A stretch of 5,699 nucleotides of DNA from an uncultured Carnobacterium sp. (GTDB lineage Bacteria; Bacillota; Bacilli; Lactobacillales; Aerococcaceae): assembly GCA_937967765.1 (NCBI GenBank), contig CALCML010000034.1, positions 1 to 5,699 of the forward strand. The letters run 5' to 3'. This document shows, one piece after another, positions 1 through 5,699 of the stretch (position 1 is its first letter; every line of letters begins with the position of its first letter). Position numbers and translations under genes: made by a program. Below the pieces are notes generated by a model. The model was given only the letters and a program-made list of their open reading frames with translations, ran no database searches and was not told the DNA's origin.

Positions 1-534
1 AAATATAAGGACCGTGATAAGTACTTGGAAGAGTCGATTGCCAAAGTCGACCAAATGTCTGTACTCGTTCAGGAAATTCTAGCACTCTCTAAATTACAAG
101 AAGAAACTCTAACAAAAGAAGAGATAGCATTAGACAAAGTTCTTCCAGAGTGGAATAGAGAATTCCAGTTATTATTACAAGAAAAAGGACTAGTGCTTGA
201 AGAAAGCATTGAACCATTCACGATTGAAGCAAGTCCAATCGCCTTTCGAAATGTGTGGAATAACTTGTTGATGAATGCTATTAAACACTCATCAAAAGAA
301 GGTGTCATTCGAGTGGAATTAAAGAATCAATGTTTGACGATTGAAAATCCATGTGTACCTCTCACAAAAGAGCAAATTGAAACGGCATTTTCACTTCTAC
401 CATCTTCAAAAGGAACGACTGGCGGAGGAAATGGAGTAGGACTTTATAGTGTTCATCAGTTGCTCGAGCGTGAACAAATTGAGCACCGCTTCTTTGCAAC
501 AGCAGAAGGTATGTGTTTTGAAATGAATTTTTAA
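1..534 (+). CDS. Sensor histidine kinase, C-terminal part (5' end outside window)
   Basis: This is the catalytic end of a membrane two-component sensor kinase, which would phosphorylate itself and a partner response regulator. The frame is open from base 1 and reads KYKDRDKYL before the first possible TTG start at 25, so the gene is cut by the window edge. About 177 residues remain. The first ~35 match the second helix of a HisKA dimerisation domain; the phospho-accepting histidine must lie just upstream. The HATPase domain follows, with an N box (NNLLMNAIKHS, 259-291) and a glycine-rich G2 box (GGGNGVGL, 421-444). The usual DxGxG G1 box is replaced by IENPC (about 340-354), a variation I associate with VanS/VncS-like kinases. 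The response regulator is expected upstream but is not visible. A terminator directly follows, so the gene ends its own transcript and is probably unrelated to the downstream operon. The signal sensed cannot be told. Confidence 0.9.
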   Translation, partial: KYKDRDKYLEESIAKVDQMSVLVQEILALSKLQEETLTKEEIALDKVLPEWNREFQLLLQEKGLVLEESIEPFTIEASPIAFRNVWNNLLMNAIKHSSKEGVIRVELKNQCLTIENPCVPLTKEQIETAFSLLPSSKGTTGGGNGVGLYSVHQLLEREQIEHRFFATAEGMCFEMNF

Positions 535-548
535 AATAAAGCGTAAAG

Positions 549-585
549 GAATGGGTTACCGTATGTGGTAACCCGTTCTTTTTTT
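549..585 (+). terminator. Intrinsic terminator of the histidine kinase transcript
   Basis: GAATGGGTTACC (549-560) pairs with GGTAACCCGTTC (567-578) across a 6-nt loop, giving a 12-bp stem with one G-U pair. Seven T residues follow (579-585). It starts 14 nt after the kinase stop codon. It insulates the pckA operon from upstream transcription. Confidence 0.93.
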
Positions 586-665
586 GTTTGGGAGCGATTT
601 GCTACTTTTGGACGAGATTCCAAGAATTAAAAGAAAAAAATGGAGAAATTAGCAAAAAAAATCAC

Positions 666-694
666 AAAAAACGCTTACATTTAAAGCGTTTTCG
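666..694. promoter_or_regulatory. Two adjacent cre-like sites forming an inverted repeat
   Basis: AAAACGCTT (668-676) and AAGCGTTTT (684-692) form a perfect 9-bp inverted repeat with a 7-nt centre. Each arm lies inside a sequence resembling the catabolite-responsive element TGWNANCGNWNWCA. Bases 666-679 read on the minus strand give TGTAAGCGTTTTTT (12 of 14). Bases 681-694 give TTAAAGCGTTTTCG (12 of 14). The pair covers the -35 box and most of the spacer, where a bound CcpA-type repressor would block RNA polymerase. That CcpA is the binder is inference; another LacI-family or dyad-binding repressor is possible. Confidence 0.6.
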
Positions 695-702
695 TGTATA
701 AT
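674..702 (+). promoter_or_regulatory. Sigma-A-type promoter of the pckA-oad operon
   Basis: A perfect -10 hexamer TATAAT lies at 697-702. A 17-nt spacer separates it from CTTACA at 674-679, which matches 4 of 6 bases of the TTGACA -35 consensus. The start of transcription is expected near 708-710, about 30 nt before the pckA start codon. The imperfect -35 and the overlapping operator-like dyad suggest a regulated rather than constitutive promoter. Confidence 0.78.
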
Positions 703-722
703 TAAAGTATCAATAAAAAGAT

Positions 723-729
723 AGGAAGG
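723..729 (+). promoter_or_regulatory. Ribosome binding site of pckA
   Basis: AGGAAGG lies 8 nt before the ATG at 738. It supports this start, which also matches the family's MxTIDxF N-terminus. Confidence 0.8.
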
Positions 730-737
730 TTGATATT

Positions 738-2387
738 ATGGCAACAATTGATCGTTTCGCTACAGACACTATACGCAAGAGCAATCCGCATCTTTCGCAA
801 TTGAAGGCAACTATTGAACCAGCTTTTTATTCGAACAATGCGACTGAAATTCCGACTCTGGCAGAGGCGTATGAATTAGCGTCACATGCACCTAATACAA
901 CAGTGTTAGATGCGTTCGTTGCAAACGCAAAGGATTTAGGGTTACCGGAGGATGCACACATTCTTACGGTGGTTGATGGGAGCGTTGTAGGACGTACTGC
1001 AAAAGCTCGTCGAATTTTGGGTAATAATCCAGCAGAAGATGCTAAGATTATTCCAATCATTCGTGAAGAGATTTATAACAGTTCGTTCAGACCGTTTATT
1101 AAGGGTACAGCCGTTGTAGGTCTTGATGAAGACTTCATGGTGAAGGCACATATCACAATGCCTAAAGAACACATTAACAACTTGTACTCATGGTTATTGA
1201 ACTTCCAAATTTTCAATGACCAATATAAGAGACGTTATGATGCGTCTAAACAATATGACGAAAATGATATTTTCATTTTCTTCGACCCAACTTGGAGACA
1301 TCCTGATTACCCAGATGGATTAGCATTCTTTGATACAAAACATAACTGTGCTGCAATTTTAGGAATGAGTTATTTTGGGGAAATCAAAAAAGGAACGTTA
1401 ACATTAGCATGGGCAACTGCCGCTCGTAACAACTACGTTTCTTGCCACGGTGGTTTGAAGATTTTCCGTAAAGAAGGCGCTTCTTACGTTGCAAGCTTCT
1501 TCGGATTATCTGGATCAGGTAAGTCTACATTAACACACGCAAAACATGACGATAAATACGACATTGAAGTATTACACGACGATGCATTTGTGATTTCGGT
1601 AGAAGATGGTTCATCTGTAGCTTTGGAACCTTCTTACTTCGACAAAACAAATGACTATCCAGCAGGTCACAGAGAACAAGATTACTTCGTAACAGTTCAA
1701 AACTGTGGTGTGACTCTGGATGAAAACGGCCGTAAAGTATTAGTGACAGAAGATATTCGTAACGGTAACGGACGTACTATTAAATCTCGTTATTCTACAC
1801 CAAACCGTGTCGATAAGATTAAAGAACCAATTCAATCTATTTTCTGGATTATGAAAGATGATGCACTACCACCATTAGTGAAAATCACAGATCCACGTTT
1901 AGCATCTATTTTAGGATGTACATTAATGACAAAACGTTCTACAGCTGAAAATACAGGAGCTGGGGCAAACTTAGATGCGCTTGTTATCGAACCATACGCA
2001 AACCCATTCCGTGTATATCCATTAGTAGAAGACTACGAAAAATTCAAAGCTTTATTTGATAAAGGAGTAGACTGCTACATCATCAATACAGGAGACTATT
2101 TAGGTAAGAAAGTGACAAAAGAAGTTTCACTTGGTGTTATTGAAACAGTCGTTGATGGTAAAGCACACTTCGAATTATTCGGTGGACTTCCAGGAATGGA
2201 ATACTTACCAGTAGAAGGCTATGAAGTTCCTGATATGAACGGAGACTACGCTGAATTAATTCGTGATCGTATGCAATTCCGTTTGGATTACTTGAAAGCA
2301 TTTAACGATGCAAATCCAGAACATCAAATTCCACAAGATGCCCTTGAAAGCATCAAGACAATCGAACGCTTTATCGACGTATTATAG
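738..2387 (+). CDS. pckA: Phosphoenolpyruvate carboxykinase (ATP type), lactic-acid-bacteria subfamily
   Basis: This cytosolic enzyme interconverts oxaloacetate + ATP with PEP + CO2 + ADP. At 549 residues it is full length for the family (about 530-570). Landmarks appear in the expected order. GRTAKAR has R86, equivalent to the oxaloacetate-binding R65 of E. coli. FGEIKKG (213-219) carries K217/K218, and SCHGG carries the metal ligand H237. The P-loop GLSGSGKST spans 256-264, kinase-2 HDDAF has D281/D282, and R351 sits where E. coli R333 is. The C-terminal part contains NTGDYLGKK, matching the NTG..GTGKR segment of E. coli. The usual kinase-2 GDDEH is HDDAF here, so it belongs to a divergent branch like that of lactobacilli. 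It is first in the operon, 18 nt ahead of oadA, which links it to oxaloacetate decarboxylation. The flux direction cannot be read from sequence. Equivalences to E. coli residues are my alignment by eye. Confidence 0.93.
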   Translation: MATIDRFATDTIRKSNPHLSQLKATIEPAFYSNNATEIPTLAEAYELASHAPNTTVLDAFVANAKDLGLPEDAHILTVVDGSVVGRTAKARRILGNNPAEDAKIIPIIREEIYNSSFRPFIKGTAVVGLDEDFMVKAHITMPKEHINNLYSWLLNFQIFNDQYKRRYDASKQYDENDIFIFFDPTWRHPDYPDGLAFFDTKHNCAAILGMSYFGEIKKGTLTLAWATAARNNYVSCHGGLKIFRKEGASYVASFFGLSGSGKSTLTHAKHDDKYDIEVLHDDAFVISVEDGSSVALEPSYFDKTNDYPAGHREQDYFVTVQNCGVTLDENGRKVLVTEDIRNGNGRTIKSRYSTPNRVDKIKEPIQSIFWIMKDDALPPLVKITDPRLASILGCTLMTKRSTAENTGAGANLDALVIEPYANPFRVYPLVEDYEKFKALFDKGVDCYIINTGDYLGKKVTKEVSLGVIETVVDGKAHFELFGGLPGMEYLPVEGYEVPDMNGDYAELIRDRMQFRLDYLKAFNDANPEHQIPQDALESIKTIERFIDVL

Positions 2388-2390
2388 TGG

Positions 2391-2396
2391 AAGGAG
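2391..2396 (+). promoter_or_regulatory. Ribosome binding site that decides the oadA start
   Basis: AAGGAG ends 9 nt before ATG 2406 and 6 nt before GTG 2403. Both codons are adjacent and in frame. The spacing and the preference for ATG favour 2406, which gives MTRKIGITDT; the alternative adds only one residue. Confidence 0.7.
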
Positions 2397-2405
2397 TGTT
2401 CGGTG

Positions 2406-3797
2406 ATGACTCGAAAAATAGGAATTACAGATACAATCTTACGGGATGCCCATCAATCTTTGATGGCAACCCGTATGCGAATTGAAGATATGCTCCCTGT
2501 TTTAGATCAATTAGATGAAGCAGGATTTGCCTCTTTGGAATGTTGGGGTGGAGCAACGTTTGATGCATGTATTCGTTTCTTAGACGAAGACCCATGGGAC
2601 AGACTTCGCACCTTGAAAAAACATTTAAAGAAAACACCGCTGCAAATGTTATTACGCGGACAAAATATTTTAGGATATCGTCACTATGCGGATGATGTTG
2701 TAGAAAAATTTGTCGAAAAATCAGCAGAAAACGGGATTGATATTTTCAGAATTTTCGATGCGTTAAACGACGTTCGTAACTTGGAAGCTTCACTAAATGC
2801 CGTGAAGAAGACAGGTAAAGAAGCACAAATGACAATTTGCTACACGATTAGTGATGCGCATACGATTGATTATTACAAAGAACTAGCAGCTAAAATGCAA
2901 GAGATGGGTGCCGATTCTATCTGTGTGAAAGACATGGCCGGAATTTTAACACCAGCTCGTGGTATTGAGCTTGTTCGTGCATTAAAAGAAGTGATTACAG
3001 TTCCAATCGTCGTGCATACACACTGCACAAGCGGTATTGCGCAACTTACTTATCAAGCAGTTATTGAAGCAGGTGCAGGCCGCATCGACACAGCACTTTC
3101 ACCACTTAGTGAAGGGACAAGCCAACCACCTACGGAATCATTAGTTATTGCACTTCGCGAATTAGGCTATGATATTTCAGTAGATTTGGCAAAATTAGAA
3201 CCTATTGCAGACCACTTCCGTGTAATTAAAGATAAATACATTAAAGATGGAACTTTGAATCCAAAAATGTTAACACCAGATCCACGTGCACTTTTATATC
3301 AAGTGCCTGGTGGAATGTTATCAAATATGTATTCTCAATTAACGCAAGCGGGTGCAACAGATAAATACGAAGAAGTATTAAAAGAAGTGCCTAAAGTAAG
3401 AGCAGACCTTGGATATCCACCGCTTGTAACTCCAATGAGCCAAATGGTGGGAACACAAGCAACGATGAACGTTCTTACAGGCCAACGCTACAAAGTGGTT
3501 TCTAATGAAGTGAAATCTTACTTACTTGGTTCTTATGGACAATCACCAGTACCAATTCAAGAAAGCTTCAGAAGATCGATTATTGGTGACCAAGAAGTCA
3601 TCAGTGACAGACCAGCAAACCACTTGCCACCTGAATTCGAAACACTCAAAGCAGAACTTGGAGATTTAGCAAGAAGTGACGAAGATGTTTTAACTTACGC
3701 ACTCTTCCCTAAAGTCGGCAAAGAATTCTTGCTCAAGAAGAATGGACAATGGCAAAAACCATCTGAAATCGTGAAGATTTTTGCGACTGTAAAGTGA
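2406..3797 (+). CDS. oadA: Oxaloacetate decarboxylase alpha subunit (carboxyltransferase, no biotin domain)
   Basis: This subunit transfers the carboxyl group of oxaloacetate to biotin on the carrier protein, releasing pyruvate. The 463-residue protein has an N-terminal TIM-barrel of the pyruvate carboxylase/OAD/transcarboxylase-5S type. DTILRDAHQSLMATR (about 9-23) holds the metal ligand D14. CVKDMAG holds K175, the lysine expected to be carbamylated, and VHTHCTSG holds metal ligands H204 and H206. The second half (about 300-460) is the conserved PYC/OADA domain, with MLSNMYSQL and GQSPVP motifs. It is about 130 residues shorter than one-piece alpha subunits such as that of Klebsiella and lacks the C-terminal biotinyl domain, which is encoded separately at 4126. 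Starting at GTG 2403 would add one residue. A pyruvate carboxylase is excluded because no ATP-grasp biotin carboxylase precedes it. The gamma gene follows after 10 nt. Confidence 0.94.
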   Translation: MTRKIGITDTILRDAHQSLMATRMRIEDMLPVLDQLDEAGFASLECWGGATFDACIRFLDEDPWDRLRTLKKHLKKTPLQMLLRGQNILGYRHYADDVVEKFVEKSAENGIDIFRIFDALNDVRNLEASLNAVKKTGKEAQMTICYTISDAHTIDYYKELAAKMQEMGADSICVKDMAGILTPARGIELVRALKEVITVPIVVHTHCTSGIAQLTYQAVIEAGAGRIDTALSPLSEGTSQPPTESLVIALRELGYDISVDLAKLEPIADHFRVIKDKYIKDGTLNPKMLTPDPRALLYQVPGGMLSNMYSQLTQAGATDKYEEVLKEVPKVRADLGYPPLVTPMSQMVGTQATMNVLTGQRYKVVSNEVKSYLLGSYGQSPVPIQESFRRSIIGDQEVISDRPANHLPPEFETLKAELGDLARSDEDVLTYALFPKVGKEFLLKKNGQWQKPSEIVKIFATVK

Positions 3798-3807
3798 GGA
3801 GAGAGTT

Positions 3808-4125
3808 ATGCAACTAAGTTTATTAGAAATCCTATGGATCACAATCGTTTCAATGGGAATTGTATTTGTGATGTTGACGATTCTAATGTTCCTCATGCAA
3901 GGAAGCTCTAAAGTTATCCAAATCCTGGAAGCAAAGAGTCATTCTACTTCAGGAGTTGCGGGTAAACCAGTTGAGGTGAAACCTGAAGCTCCAACAAATG
4001 ATGGAACACTATTTGAAACGAATAAACTTGCTCGAGTTGCCGCACTGGTCGCTTTAACACAAGCGAGTGCGGATGTTCCGGACAAGCACTTTGAAATTGT
4101 ATCGATTGAAAAGAAGGTGGACTAA
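3808..4125 (+). CDS. oadG: Oxaloacetate decarboxylase gamma-type small membrane subunit
   Basis: This 105-residue protein has one hydrophobic helix near the N-terminus (about 7-30, LEILWITIVSMGIVFVMLTI). A polar linker rich in K, P and E (about 40-66) follows, then a short soluble tail containing KLARVAALVALTQA. This layout is typical of OadG/sodium-pump decarboxylase gamma subunits, which anchor the alpha subunit to the membrane beta subunit and assist complex assembly. Direct sequence identity to characterised OadG is low by eye, so the call rests on topology and on its place between oadA and the carrier gene. It may correspond to the small subunit named OadH in the Enterococcus citrate cluster. 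An AGGAGAG ribosome site (3797-3803) overlaps the oadA stop codon, which suggests coupled translation. Confidence 0.82.
   Translation: MQLSLLEILWITIVSMGIVFVMLTILMFLMQGSSKVIQILEAKSHSTSGVAGKPVEVKPEAPTNDGTLFETNKLARVAALVALTQASADVPDKHFEIVSIEKKVD
4114..4120 (+). promoter_or_regulatory. Ribosome binding site of the biotin carrier, inside oadG
   Basis: AAGGTGG lies within the last codons of oadG, 5 nt before the ATG at 4126. The oadG stop TAA (4123-4125) touches this ATG with no gap, so the two are probably translated by coupled or re-initiating ribosomes. Confidence 0.6.
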
Positions 4126-4500
4126 ATGAAAAAATACGAAGTAGAAGTGAATGGCGAAACATTTATCGTCTCACTAAAAGAAATTTCAAATGAAGAAGCA
4201 ACACAAAAATTAGCGGCTGCTCCAACTCCAGCACCTAGTGCGCCAGTGGAAGAAAAGAAAGCTGCGCCAGTACCTGCTCCAACAGGGGACGGTGAAGTGG
4301 TGCCTGCTCCTATGGCAGGGATTGTATTATCGGTCAATAAAAATGTCGGTGATGCAGTGAAAAAAGGAGATGTACTTGTGATTTTAGAAGCCATGAAGAT
4401 GGAAAATGAAATCCTTGCTCCGGCTGATGGTGTTGTGAAAGCAATTCATGTATCAAGTAATGAATCTGTCGAATCGAACCAACCACTCTTAACGATTTAG
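4126..4500 (+). CDS. oadD: Biotin carboxyl carrier protein of oxaloacetate decarboxylase
   Basis: This small 124-residue swinging-arm protein takes the carboxyl group from OadA to the membrane subunit OadB. Residues 1-20 form a short beta-rich start (KKYEVEVNGETFIVSL) of the kind found before biotinyl domains. Residues 31-53 are an Ala/Pro-rich flexible linker. Residues 57-124 are a biotinyl domain, with APMAGIV at its start and EAMKMEN holding the biotin-accepting K91 (codon 4396-4398). A separate biotin ligase must act on it; none is in the window. An acetyl-CoA carboxylase carrier (AccB) would have the same motif, but the position between oadG and oadB and the lack of a biotin domain in OadA assign it to this complex. 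The symbol follows the separate carrier named OadD in Enterococcus. The database label may simply be biotin/lipoyl-binding protein. Confidence 0.92.
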   Translation: MKKYEVEVNGETFIVSLKEISNEEATQKLAAAPTPAPSAPVEEKKAAPVPAPTGDGEVVPAPMAGIVLSVNKNVGDAVKKGDVLVILEAMKMENEILAPADGVVKAIHVSSNESVESNQPLLTI

Positions 4501-4504
4501 GAGG
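4499..4504 (+). promoter_or_regulatory. Ribosome binding site of oadB
   Basis: A consensus AGGAGG overlaps the stop codon of the carrier gene and lies 9 nt before ATG 4514. An ATG at 4507 is too close to the site and out of frame, so 4514 is the start. Confidence 0.8.
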
Positions 4505-4513
4505 CGATGGTTT

Positions 4514-5641
4514 ATGGAAGTCATTCAACAGTTGATTGAAACGAGTGGGCTCTATAATTTAACGATTCAAAATATCATTATGTTAATTATTGCCTGCGTG
4601 TTTCTATATCTAGGGATTAAACGAGGGTATGAGCCATACTTAATGGTTCCGATTGCGTTCGGGATGCTCCTTGTAAACTTACCATTAGCAGGATTGATGG
4701 ATGCTCCTACTGAAAATGGACCTGGTGGACTCTTGTATTACTTATATCAAGGAACAAACCTTGGTATTTACCCACCAATGATTTTCCTTTGCTTAGGGGC
4801 CTCAACTGACTTTGGACCGCTACTTGCAAATCCAAAGACAATCTTGCTCGGTGGGGCAGCTCAATTCGGTATTTTCGTCGCATTCTTCCTTTCAGTAATG
4901 TGGGGAATGACACCGCAAGAAGCTGCTTCAGTAGGGATTATCGGGGGTGCGGATGGACCAACAGCCTTGTTCTTAACGACAAGACTTGCACCGCACTTAT
5001 TACCAGCAATCGCCCTAGCAGCGTACTCATACATGGCGCTTGTGCCAATTATTCAACCGCCAATTATTCGTGCGCTCACAACGAAAAAAGAACGTCTAGT
5101 GAAGATGACAGAAAACCGTAAAGTGAGTGAAACGGAAAAAATTCTTTTCCCAATCATCGTTACAATTTTTGTCAGCTTATTAGTACCAAGTGCAACACCT
5201 TTAGTAGGATGCTTAATGCTCGGTAACTTAATTAAAGAAATTAAGGTAGTTCCAAACATTACAAAAGTTCTACAAAATGCGATGATGTACGGAGTAACCA
5301 TTATTTTAGGGTTAACAGTAGGAGCGAAAGCAACAGGGGAATTATTCTTATCAGTTTCGACTCTTAAAATTACTTTACTAGGATTAATCGCATTTGCTGG
5401 AGGAACAGCAGCAGGGGTTCTAATGGGTAAATTGATGTACAAATTATCTGGCGGTAAAATCAATCCAATGATCGGTGCTGCAGGGGTATCTGCCGTACCA
5501 ATGGCCGCTCGTGTTGTACAAAAAGAAGGACAAAGAGAAGACCCAAGTAACTACTTATTAATGCACGCAATGGGACCAAACGTAGCCGGAGTTATCGGTA
5601 GTGCGATTGCTGCAGGGGTATTACTCGCATTCTTCTCATAA
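4514..5641 (+). CDS. oadB: Oxaloacetate decarboxylase beta subunit, sodium-translocating
   Basis: This integral membrane subunit decarboxylates carboxybiotin and uses the energy to export sodium ions. The 375-residue protein has many hydrophobic segments (roughly 18-34, 41-60, 108-130, 160-182, 209-232, 283-303 and 350-373) and no signal peptide. Hallmark motifs are GIIGGADGPTA (141-151), AYSYMALVPIIQPP (170-183), INPMIGAAGVSAVPMAARV (316-334) and HAMGPNVAGVIGSA (351-364). Residues known to matter in the Klebsiella protein map with a constant offset of 56: D203 to D147, Y229 to Y173, N373 to N317, G377 to G321, S382 to S326 and R389 to R333. The sodium-pumping centre therefore looks intact. 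The length fits the shorter Gram-positive/GcdB-like forms. Related beta subunits serve methylmalonyl- or glutaconyl-CoA decarboxylases, but the 5S-type alpha subunit here points to oxaloacetate. Tandem stops TAA TAG end the gene, the last of the operon. Confidence 0.95.
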   Translation: MEVIQQLIETSGLYNLTIQNIIMLIIACVFLYLGIKRGYEPYLMVPIAFGMLLVNLPLAGLMDAPTENGPGGLLYYLYQGTNLGIYPPMIFLCLGASTDFGPLLANPKTILLGGAAQFGIFVAFFLSVMWGMTPQEAASVGIIGGADGPTALFLTTRLAPHLLPAIALAAYSYMALVPIIQPPIIRALTTKKERLVKMTENRKVSETEKILFPIIVTIFVSLLVPSATPLVGCLMLGNLIKEIKVVPNITKVLQNAMMYGVTIILGLTVGAKATGELFLSVSTLKITLLGLIAFAGGTAAGVLMGKLMYKLSGGKINPMIGAAGVSAVPMAARVVQKEGQREDPSNYLLMHAMGPNVAGVIGSAIAAGVLLAFFS

Positions 5642-5665
5642 TAGAAGCACTCCTTTCAAACAAAA

Positions 5666-5699
5666 ATCAGAAGAAGAGAAATCTTCTTCTGATTTTTTT
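5666..5699 (+). terminator. Intrinsic terminator of the pckA-oad operon
   Basis: ATCAGAAGAAGA (5666-5677) pairs perfectly with TCTTCTTCTGAT (5682-5693) across a GAAA loop of the stable GNRA class. T residues run from 5693 to the window end. An A run at 5662-5666 on the other side means it could also stop transcription arriving from the minus strand. It starts 24 nt after the oadB stop. Confidence 0.95.

Larger units (their letters stand above)
591..737 (+). other. Intergenic regulatory region upstream of pckA
   Basis: This non-coding gap of about 150 bases lies between the upstream terminator and pckA. It is A-rich, with runs of A at 634-640, 653-660 and 666-671 just upstream of the promoter that could act as an UP-element-like or bent segment. 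It contains the promoter, paired operator-like dyad and ribosome site listed separately. I see no small ORF with a ribosome site, no tRNA-like fold and no long leader able to hold a riboswitch: the expected untranslated leader is only about 30 nt. Confidence 0.75.

Noticed and set aside
25..534. A complete short gene starting at TTG 25
   Set aside because: The frame is open from base 1 and the codons before 25 (KYKDRDKYL) continue a HisKA helix, and no ribosome site precedes the TTG. It is the tail of a longer kinase.
608..636. Possible second promoter with TTGGAC as -35
   Set aside because: No acceptable -10 hexamer appears 16-18 nt downstream (AAGAAA at the 17-nt position), whereas the promoter at 674-702 is much better.
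668..692. The 9-bp inverted repeat as an RNA terminator or attenuator
   Set aside because: It lies upstream of the predicted transcription start, has a short AT-rich stem and is not followed by a clean U tract, so a DNA operator is the simpler reading.
4122..4394. 90-codon minus-strand ORF rich in Ala, Gly, Ser and Thr
   Set aside because: It is the antisense of the Ala/Pro-rich linker and biotinyl domain of the carrier gene; its composition is explained by that linker.
2406..4500. Pyruvate carboxylase or acetyl-CoA carboxylase components
   Set aside because: There is no biotin carboxylase (ATP-grasp) gene or domain, and an unmistakable OadB follows in the operon.
4900..5121. 73-codon plus-strand ORF in another frame of oadB
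   Set aside because: It overlaps conserved OadB motifs, has no ribosome site and its product is low-complexity polar sequence.
5053..5463. 136-codon minus-strand ORF
   Set aside because: It lies wholly inside oadB, whose product is clearly recognised. Its translation shows no family motif, and it mirrors the codon pattern of the sense gene.
1..5699. Mobile elements, CRISPR arrays, tRNA or rRNA genes
   Set aside because: No transposase-like protein, terminal inverted repeats, regularly spaced repeats or RNA-gene signatures were seen; the window is filled by ordinary metabolic genes.

Overview
The window looks like chromosomal DNA of a low-GC Gram-positive bacterium. AT-rich codon choice, strong AGGAGG-type ribosome sites, short intergenic gaps and U-tailed hairpin terminators all fit. 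The phosphoenolpyruvate carboxykinase resembles the form I associate with lactobacilli and relatives, so I favour Lactobacillales, possibly Carnobacteriaceae; the genus is an inference from memory of protein families, not a search.

Region 1 (1-590) holds the 3' part of a sensor histidine kinase gene, cut by the left edge, and its own intrinsic terminator. Region 2 (591-737) is a short A-rich regulatory stretch. It has a sigma-A-like promoter (-35 CTTACA, 17-nt spacer, -10 TATAAT) overlapped by a perfect 9-bp inverted repeat made of two adjacent sequences that resemble CcpA/cre operators. Region 3 (738-5641) is a tight five-gene operon on the plus strand: ATP-type PEP carboxykinase (pckA), then the four parts of a sodium-pumping oxaloacetate decarboxylase: carboxyltransferase alpha subunit (oadA), small one-helix membrane subunit (oadG-like), stand-alone biotin carrier, and sodium-translocating beta subunit (oadB). 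Gaps run from 0 to 18 nt. The operon ends at a strong hairpin terminator at the right edge.

The genes fit one pathway. PEP carboxykinase interconverts PEP and oxaloacetate with ADP/ATP, and the decarboxylase turns oxaloacetate into pyruvate while exporting sodium. Run together from PEP they would yield pyruvate, ATP and a sodium gradient with CO2 recycled, an energy-conserving detour around pyruvate kinase. Run from oxaloacetate made elsewhere (citrate, aspartate, malate), the two enzymes would form a branch point between PEP supply and pyruvate/energy. No citrate lyase or citrate transporter gene is in the window. The cre-like promoter sites suggest the operon is shut down when preferred sugars are present. 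Each component belongs to a known family; the most notable points are the pckA-OAD operon arrangement, the divergent kinase-2 motif of the carboxykinase and the paired operator.
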